Notes: generated by a model not told the origin, from the sequence alone. Shown: positions 38,853-47,928, counted from the stretch's first letter. The stretch is 64,000 bases of DNA from Actinoplanes nipponensis (GCF_016862275.1 NZ_BOMQ01000043.1:85304-149303); one strand, 5' to 3'. A program made the numbers and translations.

Positions 38853-40091
38853 ATGGCTACCTTCAGTCGCGACAACCCCATGTCGGACGGCGTTCTGCGG
38901 CATCTCGCCCAGGCCGCCGAGCACATCTCCGGCATCTGCTTCAAGACCGGACCGCCCCGGCGCATCGGGGTAGAACTGGAATGGACCGTCCACCGCTCGG
39001 ACGCCCCGGCGGCCTACCTGCGAGCCGCGCACCTCCGCACAGCACTGGGCACCCACGCACCACCCGCACTCGGCAATCCCCACCCCGGCGAACCGTTACC
39101 CGGCGGTGGCGCGGTGACCGTCGAGCCCGGCGGCCAGCTCGAGATCTCCTCGGCGCCGGCCGGCTCCCTCACCGAGTTGCACGCATCCCTCAGCGCCGAT
39201 CACGCGCACCTGTCCGCCCTACTGGCCCGCTCGGGCCTGGTCCTGGGCGACTCCGGCCTCGACCCGTACCGGTCGCCCCGCCGGATGCTGCACACCCCGC
39301 GGTACGCCGCCATGCAGCGCAGCTTCGACGCCGCCGGCCGGCACGGCCGGACCATGATGTGCAGCACCGCCGGCCTGCAGGTCTGCCTCGACGCCGGCAC
39401 CGAGCAACAGCTGCCGCGGCGCTGGGCCGCCCTGCACGAGATGGGGCCGCCGCTGCTCGCCGCGTTCGCCACCTCCGGCCGGCACGCCGGCCGCGACACC
39501 GGGTGGGCCTCGGCCCGGATGGCCACCTGGTACGGCATCGACCCCCGCCGCACCGCCCCGGTCCGCACGCCCGGCGACCCGGCCGCCGGCTGGGCCGAGT
39601 ACGCCCTCGCCGCGCCGCTGCTGTGCGTGCGCCGCGGCGACCGGGCGTGGGACGTGCCGGCGGAGGTCACCTTCGCCGACTGGATCGGCGGGGCGCTCGG
39701 CGAACCACCCCGCCGCGACGACCTGGACTACCACCTGAGCACGCTGTTCCCGCCGGTCCGGCCGCGCGGCTACCTCGAGGTCCGCTACCTCGACGCCCAG
39801 CCCGGAACGGAATGGATCGCGCCGGTGGCGGTCGTGGCGGCGCTGCTGGCCGACGACCCGACCACCGACGCCGCCCGCGGGGTGGCCGCCGCCACGGCCG
39901 GGCAGTGGCTGATCGCCGCCCGCGCCGGGCTGGCCGACCCGGCGATCCGGCGTACCGCCACCGGCCTGCTGGATCTGGCCTGCCGCAACCTCGACCACAC
40001 CGGCCTGCCGCCCGCCGTGCGGGACGTGGTCACCGACATCGTCGACCGGCGCCTCCACCGCGCCGGCCTCCGGAAGGACGCGCACCGATGA
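38853..40091 (+). CDS. egtA: ergothioneine biosynthesis glutamate-cysteine ligase EgtA
   Basis: A 412-residue GCS2-type ligase (RIGVELEWTVH with the metal-binding Glu, GGAVTVEPGGQLEISSAP, YLEVRYLDAQPG) making gamma-glutamylcysteine, the sulfur donor for EgtB. It has a GGGGGAGGGG ribosome binding site and a TAAGGT box at 38816-38821. It is the first gene of a four-gene operon with 1-4 base overlaps. Confidence 0.93.
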   Translation: MATFSRDNPMSDGVLRHLAQAAEHISGICFKTGPPRRIGVELEWTVHRSDAPAAYLRAAHLRTALGTHAPPALGNPHPGEPLPGGGAVTVEPGGQLEISSAPAGSLTELHASLSADHAHLSALLARSGLVLGDSGLDPYRSPRRMLHTPRYAAMQRSFDAAGRHGRTMMCSTAGLQVCLDAGTEQQLPRRWAALHEMGPPLLAAFATSGRHAGRDTGWASARMATWYGIDPRRTAPVRTPGDPAAGWAEYALAAPLLCVRRGDRAWDVPAEVTFADWIGGALGEPPRRDDLDYHLSTLFPPVRPRGYLEVRYLDAQPGTEWIAPVAVVAALLADDPTTDAARGVAAATAGQWLIAARAGLADPAIRRTATGLLDLACRNLDHTGLPPAVRDVVTDIVDRRLHRAGLRKDAHR

Positions 40092-41383
40092 CCCAGGACC
40101 TGCGCCTCACCGTCGCCGCCGAGCTGGAGCGGGCCCGGGCCCGGACGGCCGGGCTGACCGACGCCGTGGACGACGCCGATCTCGTCCGGCAGCACTCACC
40201 GATCATGTCGCCGCTGGTCTGGGACCTGGCCCACGTCGGCAACCAGGAGGAGCTCTGGCTGGTCCGCGACGTCGGCGGCCGCGAGCCGGTGCGCCGCGAC
40301 ATCGACGAGCTCTACGACGCGTTCAAGCACCCGCGGCGCGACCGGCCGGCGCTGCCGCTGCTCGGCCCGGCGGAGGCCCGCGCCTACGTCGGGCAGGTCC
40401 GCGACAAGGCCCTCGACGTGCTGGACCGGGTCCCGCTGGACCCGGACCGGCCGCTGCTGGCCGACGGCTACGCCTTCGGCATGATCGTCCAGCACGAGCA
40501 GCAGCACGACGAGACCATGCTGGCCACCCACCAGCTGCGCGCGGGCGCGCCCGTGCTGACGGCGGACCCGCCGCCGCCGGCCCGGGTGCCGGTGGCCGGC
40601 GAGGTGCTGATCCCCGGCGGACCGTTCGCCATGGGCACCGACACCGAGCCGTGGGCGCTGGACAACGAACGGCCGGCGCATCCGGTGGACGTGCCGGCCT
40701 TCTTCATCGACGCCGCCCCGGTGACCAACGGCCGGTACGCGGAGTTCATCGCCGCCGGCGGGTACCGGGACCCGCGCTGGTGGAGCGAGCGGGGCTGGGC
40801 GCACCGGCAGCAGGCGCAGCTGACCGCGCCCCTGCACTGGCAGCGGGACGGGGACGGCTGGGCGGCCACGACGTTCGGGCGTACCGGGCCGGTCGGGCCG
40901 GACGAGCCCGTCGTGCACGTCTGCTACTTCGAGGCGGAGGCGTACGCGGCCTGGGCCGGACGCCGGCTGCCGACCGAGGCGGAATGGGAGAAGGCGGCCC
41001 GGTTCGACCCGGCGACCGGCCGCTCCCGGCGCTTCCCGTGGGGCGACGAGACCCCGGAGCCCCGGCACGCCAACCTGGGCCAGCGCCACCTGTCCCCCGC
41101 CCCGGTCGGCGCCTACCCGGACGGCGCCTCGCCGCTGGGCGTGCACCAGCTCATCGGCGACGTGTGGGAGTGGACCAGCTCCGGCTTCCACCCGTACCCG
41201 GGTTTCGCCGTGTTCCCGTACGAGGAGTACTCCCAGGTGTTCTTCGGCGGCGACTACAAGGTGCTGCGGGGCGGCTCGTTCGGCACCGACCGGGCCGCCT
41301 GCCGGGGCACGTTCCGCAACTGGGACCACCCCGTCCGGCGGCAGATCTTCAGCGGCTTCCGCTGCGCCCGTGACGCCGACTGA
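40088..41383 (+). CDS. egtB: hercynine oxygenase EgtB
   Basis: A 431-residue protein. The N-terminal DinB-like domain carries the iron-binding histidines (WDLAHVGNQEELW, and HEQQHDE with the HX3HXE pattern), and the C-terminal formylglycine-generating/C-lectin domain has PGGPFAMGTD, PTEAEWEKAARFD and GGSFGTDRAACRG. It joins hercynine to gamma-glutamylcysteine as a sulfoxide using O2. It is coupled to egtA (ATGA) and egtC (TGATG). Confidence 0.95.
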   Translation: MTQDLRLTVAAELERARARTAGLTDAVDDADLVRQHSPIMSPLVWDLAHVGNQEELWLVRDVGGREPVRRDIDELYDAFKHPRRDRPALPLLGPAEARAYVGQVRDKALDVLDRVPLDPDRPLLADGYAFGMIVQHEQQHDETMLATHQLRAGAPVLTADPPPPARVPVAGEVLIPGGPFAMGTDTEPWALDNERPAHPVDVPAFFIDAAPVTNGRYAEFIAAGGYRDPRWWSERGWAHRQQAQLTAPLHWQRDGDGWAATTFGRTGPVGPDEPVVHVCYFEAEAYAAWAGRRLPTEAEWEKAARFDPATGRSRRFPWGDETPEPRHANLGQRHLSPAPVGAYPDGASPLGVHQLIGDVWEWTSSGFHPYPGFAVFPYEEYSQVFFGGDYKVLRGGSFGTDRAACRGTFRNWDHPVRRQIFSGFRCARDAD

Positions 41384-42132
41384 TGTGCCGCCACCTGGCT
41401 TATCTCGGCGCCCCCGTACAGCTGGCGCGGTTGCTCTTCGACGCGCCGCACGCCCTCGCCCGGCAGGCGTGGGCGCCGCTCGACATGCGCGGCGGGGGCA
41501 CGATCAACGCCGACGGCTTCGGCGTGGCCTGGTATCCCGGCGACGGCGCCGACCCGGTGCGGTACCGCCGCGCAACTCCGATGTGGTCGGACGCCGCGCT
41601 GCCGGCGCTGGCCGCGCACACCCGGGCGGGCGGCGTGCTCGCCGCGGTCCGCTCGGCCACGACCGGCATGCCGGTGGTGGAGACGGCCGCGGCCCCGTTC
41701 GCCGAGGGGCCGTGGCTGTTCAGTCACAACGGCGTCGTCCGGGGCTGGCCCGACGCGGTGGCCGGGATCGCCGCCCGGTTGCCGGTGCGTGACCTGCTGA
41801 CCCTCGACGCACCGACCGACTCGGCACTGCTCTGGGCGCTGGTCCGTGACCGGCTGCGGGCCGGGGTGCCGGCCGCGAAGGCGGTGGCCGAGACGGTCAC
41901 CGAGGTCGCGGCGGCCGCGCCCGGCTCCCGGCTCAACCTGCTGCTCACCGACGGGCGGCAGGTCGTGGCCAGCACCGCCGGACACGCCTTGTCCGTCCGC
42001 GCGGACACCACGTCCGTGCTGGTCAGCTCCGAACCCCTCGATCCCGGCCCGGCCTGGCGAGCCGTGCCGGACGGCCGTCTGCTCGTCGCCACCCCGTCCG
42101 ATCTGGACATCACCGTCTTAGGGAGATCATGA
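41383..42132 (+). CDS. egtC: gamma-glutamyl hercynylcysteine S-oxide hydrolase EgtC
   Basis: A 249-residue class II glutamine-amidotransferase fold with the N-terminal nucleophile Cys2 (MCRHLAYLG), NADGFGVAWY and FSHNGVV. It removes the glutamyl group from the EgtB product. It shares a base with the egtB stop and overlaps egtD by 4 bases. Confidence 0.94.
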   Translation: MCRHLAYLGAPVQLARLLFDAPHALARQAWAPLDMRGGGTINADGFGVAWYPGDGADPVRYRRATPMWSDAALPALAAHTRAGGVLAAVRSATTGMPVVETAAAPFAEGPWLFSHNGVVRGWPDAVAGIAARLPVRDLLTLDAPTDSALLWALVRDRLRAGVPAAKAVAETVTEVAAAAPGSRLNLLLTDGRQVVASTAGHALSVRADTTSVLVSSEPLDPGPAWRAVPDGRLLVATPSDLDITVLGRS

Positions 42133-43100
42133 GCGCGCTGGAGATCCATCTCGACGATCAGGACCTCGACCGTACGCTGCGCACCGACGTGGCCACCGGG
42201 CTCACCGCGGCCCCGAAGTGGCTGCCGCCGAAGTGGTTCTACGACGCCCGGGGCAGCGAGCTGTTCGAGGACATCACCCGGCTGCCGGAGTACTACCCGA
42301 CCCGTACCGAGCGCGCGATCCTCACCGCGCGGGCCGGCGCGATCGCCCGCATCAGCGAGGCCAAGACGCTGGTCGAGCTCGGCTCCGGGTCGTCGGAGAA
42401 GACCGTGCTGCTGCTCGACGCGCTGCTCGCGCACGGCACGCTGGGCGCCTTCGTGCCGCTGGACGTGTCGGCCTCCGCGCTGGGCGAGGCCGTGGACCGG
42501 CTCGCCGGGCGCTATCCCGGGCTGGCCGTCCGGGGCGTCGTCGGCGACCTGACCCGGCACCTGGCGTACCTGCCGGACGGCGACAACCGGATGGTCGCGT
42601 TCCTCGGCGGCACCATCGGCAACCTGGTCCCGGCCGAGCGTGCCGAGTTCCTGTCCCGGCTGCGGGCGGTGCTCCAGCCCGGCGAGTGGCTGCTGCTCGG
42701 CACCGACCTGGTCAAGGACCCGGCGGTGGTGGTGCCGGCGTACGACGACGCGGCCGGGGTCACCGCCGAGTTCAACCGCAACGTGCTGCGGGTGGTCAAC
42801 CACCGGCTGGGGGCCGACTTCGACGTGGCCGCCTTCGACCACGTGGCGCTCTGGAACGCCGAGCGGGAGTGGATCGAGATGCGCCTCCGGGCCACGTCGG
42901 CGCAGCGCGTGCACATCCGCGACCTCGGCCTGACCGTGGACTTCGCCGCCGGGGAGGAGCTGCGCACCGAGATCTCGGCCAAGTTCCGCCGGGACGGGCT
43001 GAGCGCCGAGCTGGCTGCGGCCGGCTTCGAGCTGCGGCACTTCTGGACCGACCCGGCGGGCCTGTTCGCGGTGTCCATGGTGCAGGCGGTGGGCTCCTAG
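42129..43100 (+). CDS. egtD: L-histidine N-alpha-methyltransferase EgtD
   Basis: A 323-residue methyltransferase (KWFYDARGSELFEDITRLPEYYPTRTE, split KWFYDARGSELFEDI / TRLPEYYPTRTE; ELGSGSSEKT; FVPLDVSASAL; FLGGTIGNL) that trimethylates histidine to hercynine, the first committed step of ergothioneine synthesis. It is the last gene of the operon. Its end overlaps a convergent SDR gene by 4 bases. No egtE lyase gene follows. Confidence 0.95.
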   Translation: MSALEIHLDDQDLDRTLRTDVATGLTAAPKWLPPKWFYDARGSELFEDITRLPEYYPTRTERAILTARAGAIARISEAKTLVELGSGSSEKTVLLLDALLAHGTLGAFVPLDVSASALGEAVDRLAGRYPGLAVRGVVGDLTRHLAYLPDGDNRMVAFLGGTIGNLVPAERAEFLSRLRAVLQPGEWLLLGTDLVKDPAVVVPAYDDAAGVTAEFNRNVLRVVNHRLGADFDVAAFDHVALWNAEREWIEMRLRATSAQRVHIRDLGLTVDFAAGEELRTEISAKFRRDGLSAELAAAGFELRHFWTDPAGLFAVSMVQAVGS

Positions 43101-43840
43101 TCGAGCACCGCGCCGCAGGTCATGTTGAGGGCCGCGCCGGTGATCGAGCGGGCGTGGTCGGAGGCGGCGAAGACCGCCACCCGGCCGACGTCCGCCAGGG
43201 TCGCGGCGCGGCCCAGCGCGGTGTCCGCGGCCAGCCGGGCCGCGATCTCGGCCCGGCCCTTGTACCGGGCCGGGACGGCCTCCGGGATGCCGCCGGTCCG
43301 CAACGTGATCACCCGGATCCCGTACGGGCCCAGCTCGGTGGCGAGCTGCCGGCGCATCGCCTCGACGGCCTCGAAGGCGGTCTGCAGGCCACCGAGACGG
43401 AACCGGCCGCTCGCGGTGCGGTCGCCCGAACCGCCGAAGGTGAGGATCACCCCGGAGCCCCGCGGCTTCATGTGCCGGGCGGCGGCGCGGGCGGTCAGGA
43501 ATTTCGACCGGACGTTGGTGACCACCGGGCTCAGGTAGTCGTCCGGCGCCATGTCCGTCATCGGTGTGCCCTGCACGTCGTGGTCGGCGATCACGTTGAC
43601 CGAGATGTCGATGCCGCCCGCGGTGGCGGCCACCGCGTCGGCGTGCTCGTCGACCGCCCGCTCGTCCAGGGCGTCGACCTCGGCGATCTCCGCGCCGATC
43701 GGGCCGGCCACCGCGGCCAGGGTGGCGCGGGTCCGGCCGGCCAGGAAGACCCGGGCGCCCTCGGCCGCGTACGCCCGGGCGATCGCACCGCCGATCGAGC
43801 CGGCGCCGTAGATGATCGCGTTCTTTCCACTGAGCAACAT
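43097..43840 (-). CDS. short-chain dehydrogenase/reductase family protein
   Basis: A 247-residue Rossmann protein: AIIYGAGSIGGAIARAYA (cofactor loop), DISVNVIADHD, and a substrate region ILTFGGSGDR without the usual Ser-Tyr-X3-Lys catalytic set. The YxxxK tyrosine position is not evident, so it may be an atypical or non-catalytic SDR. It starts at ATG 43840 with a GAGGGC ribosome binding site, 4 bases after the sigma-factor stop, and is probably co-transcribed with it. Confidence 0.8.
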   Translation of the reverse strand: MLLSGKNAIIYGAGSIGGAIARAYAAEGARVFLAGRTRATLAAVAGPIGAEIAEVDALDERAVDEHADAVAATAGGIDISVNVIADHDVQGTPMTDMAPDDYLSPVVTNVRSKFLTARAAARHMKPRGSGVILTFGGSGDRTASGRFRLGGLQTAFEAVEAMRRQLATELGPYGIRVITLRTGGIPEAVPARYKGRAEIAARLAADTALGRAATLADVGRVAVFAASDHARSITGAALNMTCGAVLD

Positions 43841-43844
43841 GCCC

Positions 43845-44813
43845 TCACAACCCCGGCCGGGCCGGAAACTCATCGGGCAGGCCGAAGTCGCGGTACAGGC
43901 CGTCGGTCAGGAACGAGACCACTTCGGCCACTCGCGGCCCGTCGAGGCGCAACACGTCCAGGCCGGCCCACGCGTACGCGGCCCGGTCGTCGTCCCACAG
44001 GTAGGTGCCGAAGGCGAGCTGGCCGTTGGCGTGCGCGGGCGCGAACCGCCAGCGGTGCCGCAGCGGCCCGGCGAGCAGGAACTCCCGGACGGCGGCTCGC
44101 CCGCGGTACCACTCGGGCAGCGGCGGCATCGAGTACGTGGCGTCCTCGGTCAGCAGCGCCACGATCGCGTCCACGTCGGCGGCCTCCCACGCGGCCGCGT
44201 ACCGCCCGGCCAGCTCCTTGATCGTGGCGTCGGCCGGCGGTGGCGGGCCGCCGGGTGCGGCCCGCCGCCCGGCCAGGGTGGCGCGGGCGCGTTGCAGGCC
44301 GCTGTTGACCGCCGCCACGGTCGTGCCGAGCTGCGCGGCCACCTCGGCGGCGGAGAACCCGAGCACCTCGCGCAACAGCAGCACGGCCCGCTGCGGCCCG
44401 GTCAGGTGTTGCAGCGCGGCGACGAACGCCAGCCCGATGCTCTCGCGCTGCTCGGCGGTCGCCTCCGGGCCGAGCCGCCGGTCCGGGTACGGCTCCAGCC
44501 AGGCCACCTCGGTCAGCGGCGCGCCGGGGCCGAGATCGGCGGGCAGCGCGCGCCGGGCCCGTTGCTCGATCAGGGTGAGGCAGCGGTTGGTGGCAATCCG
44601 GTAGAGCCAGGGCCGCAGGGCGCCGGCACGGAACGCGGGCAGGGCTCGCCACGCCCGGACGAGGGACTCCTGGAGCGCGTCCTCGGCGTCGTGCCGGGAG
44701 CCGAGCATCCGGTAGCAGTGCGCGAGCAGCTCGGCGCGATGCCCGCCGACCAGCCGTCCGAACGCGTCGGCGTCCCCCGCACGGGCCGCCGCGAGCAGGG
44801 CTGTCTCATCCAT
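43845..44813 (-). CDS. ECF sigma factor with C-terminal SnoaL-like domain
   Basis: A 322-residue protein. Sigma region 2 (AHCYRMLGSRHDAEDALQE, RPWLYRIATNRCL) and region 4 (LTGPQRAVLLLREVLGFSAAEVAAQL, split LTGPQRAVLLLREVL / GFSAAEVAAQL) are followed by a SnoaL/NTF2-like domain (YAAAWEAADVDAIVALLTEDA, split YAAAWEAADVDAIVA / LLTEDA; YRGRAAVREFL). ECF sigmas with such tails are controlled in cis by the tail, not by an anti-sigma factor, and none is encoded nearby. It is probably expressed with the SDR gene. Confidence 0.9.
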   Translation of the reverse strand: MDETALLAAARAGDADAFGRLVGGHRAELLAHCYRMLGSRHDAEDALQESLVRAWRALPAFRAGALRPWLYRIATNRCLTLIEQRARRALPADLGPGAPLTEVAWLEPYPDRRLGPEATAEQRESIGLAFVAALQHLTGPQRAVLLLREVLGFSAAEVAAQLGTTVAAVNSGLQRARATLAGRRAAPGGPPPPADATIKELAGRYAAAWEAADVDAIVALLTEDATYSMPPLPEWYRGRAAVREFLLAGPLRHRWRFAPAHANGQLAFGTYLWDDDRAAYAWAGLDVLRLDGPRVAEVVSFLTDGLYRDFGLPDEFPARPGL

Positions 44814-44922
44814 CCGACCATGGAAGCAGAATTCAACGAGCGACCGGCCACCCGAGTGGTGCCGGAAAGAAGCTAGAAGTTTTGGGGTATTTCGCCGATC
44901 GCGGTGGGACGGGCGCCGCGAC

Positions 44923-44928
44923 CAGACT
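44923..44928 (+). promoter_or_regulatory. possible -10 box for the 59-residue membrane protein at 44935
   Basis: CAGACT (a weak match to TANNNT) lies 6 bases before GTG 44935, with no ribosome binding site. Confidence 0.25.
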
Positions 44929-44934
44929 GGACGG

Positions 44935-45114
44935 GTGTCGGAATCCTCGTGGTACGAACCCCCGCCCGGCCGGTCGCGACACCACGTGCGGCGGCGCGAC
45001 CTGGTGGAGTTCGCGATCGCCGTGCTGCTGCTCCTCGGCCTGACCGGCCTGCTCCTGCTGGGCGCCTGCGACCGAACCGACCCGCCGCGTCCCGCCGCCA
45101 GCCCGTCCCCCTGA
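44935..45114 (+). CDS. 59-residue membrane protein of unknown function
   Basis: A reading frame from GTG 44935 with a hydrophilic, basic N-terminus (SSWYEPPPGRSRHHVRRRDL), one hydrophobic helix (VEFAIAVLLLLGLTGLLLL) and a short Pro-rich tail. A cysteine in LLGAC sits at the outer end of the helix but far from the N-terminus, so it is not a normal lipobox. Third codon positions are strongly G/C. The function is unknown. Confidence 0.55.
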   Translation: MSESSWYEPPPGRSRHHVRRRDLVEFAIAVLLLLGLTGLLLLGACDRTDPPRPAASPSP

Positions 45115-45140
45115 GGCGCGGCGCCGGTCCGGCCAGGGCC

Positions 45141-45572
45141 CTACCGGCCGGCGGAACCGGAAGCCGGGGCGTCCCCGCCCGGCTCGGTCCCGACCGTGGC
45201 CAGCGCCTCGATCTCGATCCGGAACGCGGGATGGACCAGGCCGCTGACCTGGACCAGGGAGCTGGCTGGGGGCCGGCGCGGGTCGAGGAACTCGTCGCGG
45301 ACCGACCGGAAGTCGGCCAGGTCGCCCATGTTGGTGAGGAAGACGGTCAGCTTCACCACGTGCGCCAGGTCGGAGCCGGCGGCGGCGAGCGCGACCCGCA
45401 GATTGTGGAAGACCTGCCGGGTCTGCGCCCGCGGGTCGTCGGCGCCGACCACCCGGCCCTCGGCGTCGAGCGGCACCTGGCCGGAGACCGCGACCAGGGT
45501 GCCGGTGAAGGTGACGGCGTGGCTGTAGCCGTTGGTCGGCGGTAGCCCGGCCGGGTTCATGACGTGCCGCAT
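45141..45572 (-). CDS. RidA/YjgF family protein
   Basis: A 143-residue protein with GYSHAVTFTGTLVAVSGQVP, DPRAQTRQVFHNLRVALAAAG, KLTVFLTNMGDLADF and the ligand-binding Arg/Glu near HPAFRIEIEALA. RidA enzymes hydrolyse reactive enamines or imines from PLP enzymes. ATG 45572 (MRHVMNPAG) is chosen over 45560 because TACGCT lies exactly 7 bases upstream. It is divergent from a methyltransferase gene 27 bases away. Confidence 0.88.
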   Translation of the reverse strand: MRHVMNPAGLPPTNGYSHAVTFTGTLVAVSGQVPLDAEGRVVGADDPRAQTRQVFHNLRVALAAAGSDLAHVVKLTVFLTNMGDLADFRSVRDEFLDPRRPPASSLVQVSGLVHPAFRIEIEALATVGTEPGGDAPASGSAGR

Positions 45573-45579
45573 GCGGCGC

Positions 45580-45593
45580 AGCGTAGCTAGGGT
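45580..45593. promoter_or_regulatory. overlapping divergent leaderless promoters (RidA and methyltransferase)
   Basis: TACGCT on the minus strand (45585-45580) lies 7 bases from ATG 45572. TAGGGT on the plus strand (45588-45593) lies 6 bases from ATG 45600. The boxes are 2 bases apart, so polymerase binding in the two directions should be mutually exclusive. Confidence 0.5.
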
Positions 45594-45599
45594 GGCCCG

Positions 45600-46343
45600 A
45601 TGTCGCGAGTCTTCGGCGAGGTCGCCGCCCTGTACGACGATGTCCGGCCCGGCTATCCCCCGGAGCTGCTGGAGACGCTCACGGCGTACCACGGCGGCAT
45701 CCCGGAATCGGTCGCCGACCTCGGCGCGGGCACCGGCAAGGCCACGGAGTTGCTGCTCACCCTGGGGGCGCCGGTCACCGCGGTGGAACCCGACCCGCGG
45801 ATGGCCGGGGTCCTCGCGCGCAAGTTCCCCGCCGCCGAGGTCGTCACCGCGGCCTTCGAGCAGTGGACGCCCCCGCCCGGCGGCGTCGGCCTGGTCGCCT
45901 GCGCGACGGCCTGGCACTGGTTGGACCCGGCGACCCGCGACCGGCGCGTGCACGCGGCGCTGCGGCCGCGCGGCACGCTGGCGATCCTCCACAACCGTCA
46001 CGGGTACGCCGAACCGGCCCAGCAGGCCGCCGTCGACGCCATCATGCAGGCGATCGACCCGGCCCGGAACGTGGACGACCGCCCCGTCGACTGGGCCCGG
46101 ACCGAGCTGGACCAGAGCGGCCTGTTCGCCGACACCGCGGTGCACGAGTGGCACCGGCACCCGGTGTTCAGCACCGAGCAGTATCTGGGGCTGGTGCGGA
46201 CGTTCTCCACGTACCGGCGGCACACGCCCGCCGAGCAGCGCCGCACCCTGGCCGACCTGCGCGCGGCGATCGACGGCTGGGGCGGCGCCCTGCGGATGGA
46301 CATCCACACGATCCTGGTGCTGGGCCGCGCCGTCGCCGGTTAA
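45600..46343 (+). CDS. class I SAM-dependent methyltransferase
   Basis: A 247-residue protein with motif I VADLGAGTGKATELL, the acidic ribose-binding loop VTAVEPDPRM, and ACATAWHWLDP, typical of type-11 methyltransferases. The substrate is unknown. It is leaderless and divergent from RidA. Its 3' end overlaps the convergent betaine-binding-protein gene by 4 bases. Confidence 0.88.
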   Translation: MSRVFGEVAALYDDVRPGYPPELLETLTAYHGGIPESVADLGAGTGKATELLLTLGAPVTAVEPDPRMAGVLARKFPAAEVVTAAFEQWTPPPGGVGLVACATAWHWLDPATRDRRVHAALRPRGTLAILHNRHGYAEPAQQAAVDAIMQAIDPARNVDDRPVDWARTELDQSGLFADTAVHEWHRHPVFSTEQYLGLVRTFSTYRRHTPAEQRRTLADLRAAIDGWGGALRMDIHTILVLGRAVAG

Positions 46344-47293
46344 CGCTCCGGCAGCCACTCCTGCCAGGTCGCGCGGTTCGCGTCCAGCCAGCGCTTGGCG
46401 GCGTCGTCGCGGGACAGCTTCTTGACGGTGATGTCCCGGGCGACCTCGTTCTGGTCGTCGTTGGTCCAGCGGAAGTTCTTGATCAGGTCGGCCGCCGGGC
46501 TGCCCGAGTCGACGAACGCCTTCCGCGCGATCTTGTCGAGGTCGTACGGCTGGTAGTCGCAGGCCACCGTCTTCGGGTCGGCGTCACAGCCCGGCTTGTA
46601 CAGCGGCAGCGGGATGTGCACCAGGTCGATCTCGGAGAGCAGCCACTGCGGGGCGTAGAAGTAGCCGATCAACGGCTTCCGCTCGGTCTCGGCCCGCTGG
46701 AACTCGGCGATGAGCGCGTCCTCGCTGCCCGCGTACACCACCGTGAAGTCCAGCTTCAGGTTCTTGATCAGCGCGGCGTCGTTGGTCACGAACGACGGGT
46801 CGCCGCCGAGCAGCTGGCCCCGGCCCTTCGACTTCTTCGTCTTGAACAGGTCGGCGTACTTGTTGAGGTTCTGCCACTTCGTGATGTCCGGGTGTTCCTT
46901 GGCCAGCCACGGCGGCACGTACCAGCCGATGATGCCCTTGTTGCCGGTCAGGCCCTGCTCGACGGCGACCTTCTTGTCGTCGATGTAGGTCTTCTTGAGG
47001 TCGTCGTGACCCCAGTTCTCCAGGATGGTGTCCACCTCGCCGCTGGCCAGGCCGGCCCAGGACTCGTCCTCGGTGAGGTCCTTCTCCACCACCGTGCAGC
47101 CCAGCTCCTGCTTGAGCAGGTAGCTGACCACCGCGACGTTGGCGGCGTACCCCACCCAGGGGTTGACCGCGATCGTGACGGTGCCGCACGGCGTCCGCTC
47201 CACCCCGGGCGGCGCGGTGATCGCCTGGGACGAGTCGCCGCAGGCGGCCAGCGCCACCACGCTCAGCAGGGCGACCGCGGTACGTACGCGCAT
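46340..47293 (-). CDS. glycine betaine/proline-type ABC substrate-binding lipoprotein (paralog near the conservon)
   Basis: A 317-residue OpuAC/ProX-type binding protein with a signal peptide and lipobox LAAC. The mature domain (IAVNPWVGYAANVAVV, ENWGHDDLKKTYI, GDPSFVTNDAALI) is more than half identical by eye to the binding protein encoded at 51655-52629. It lies 32 bases after the last conservon gene on the same strand, so it probably shares that operon and has no ATPase or permease of its own. It may feed the neighbouring betaine transporter or act as a sensor. Confidence 0.86.
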   Translation of the reverse strand: MRVRTAVALLSVVALAACGDSSQAITAPPGVERTPCGTVTIAVNPWVGYAANVAVVSYLLKQELGCTVVEKDLTEDESWAGLASGEVDTILENWGHDDLKKTYIDDKKVAVEQGLTGNKGIIGWYVPPWLAKEHPDITKWQNLNKYADLFKTKKSKGRGQLLGGDPSFVTNDAALIKNLKLDFTVVYAGSEDALIAEFQRAETERKPLIGYFYAPQWLLSEIDLVHIPLPLYKPGCDADPKTVACDYQPYDLDKIARKAFVDSGSPAADLIKNFRWTNDDQNEVARDITVKKLSRDDAAKRWLDANRATWQEWLPER

Positions 47294-47325
47294 CGTGCTC
47301 CGTTTCAGGGTCGTCGTCAGCGGGC

Positions 47326-47928
47326 TCACCACGTCGGCACCGGCCGTTCCCGGCTCAGCCGCTTGGCCAGGACCTCCTCGGTGAGCGCGACCAGGGTCTG
47401 CTTCACCGACTCGCGGTGCCGCGCGTCGCACTCCAGCACCGGCACGTCCGGGCCGATGCCCAGCGCGTCGCGGACCTCCTCGAGGTCGAAGCGCTGGGCC
47501 TGGTCGAAGGCGTTGACCCCGATGAGGAACGGGATCTCGTGCTCCTCGAAGTAGTCGATCGCCGGGAAGCAGTCCTCGATGCGCCGGGTGTCCAGCAGCA
47601 CGATCGCGCCCAGCGCGCCGTCGACCAGGTCGTCCCAGAGGAAGGCGAACCGGTCCTGCCCGGGCGTGCCGAACAGGTAGAGCAGCAGGGCGTCGTCGAG
47701 GGTGATGCGGCCGAAGTCGAGCGCCACGGTGGTGGTGGTCTTGCCCGACACCGCGGAGGTGTCGTCGATGCCGATCGACCGCTCGGTCATCTCGGCCTCG
47801 GTGACCAGCGGCTCGATCTCGGAGATGGCGCCGACGAAGGTGGTCTTGCCGACGCCGAACCCGCCGCTGATGACGATCTTGACAGCCACCGGCGGCAGTG
47901 GCGCCGGCTCACTAGAGCGCCCGAACAC
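47326..47928 (-). CDS. conservon small GTPase (CvnD-like)
   Basis: A 200-residue P-loop GTPase: KIVISGGFGVGKTTFVGAI (G1), SAVSGKTTTTVALDFGRITL (switch region), LFGTPGQDRF (G3, TPGQ), NAFDQAQ in place of the NKxD motif. This is the CvnD/MglA-related type that works with a histidine-kinase-like protein and a roadblock protein. It overlaps the DUF742 gene by 17 bases. Confidence 0.9.
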   Translation of the reverse strand: MFGRSSEPAPLPPVAVKIVISGGFGVGKTTFVGAISEIEPLVTEAEMTERSIGIDDTSAVSGKTTTTVALDFGRITLDDALLLYLFGTPGQDRFAFLWDDLVDGALGAIVLLDTRRIEDCFPAIDYFEEHEIPFLIGVNAFDQAQRFDLEEVRDALGIGPDVPVLECDARHRESVKQTLVALTEEVLAKRLSRERPVPTW

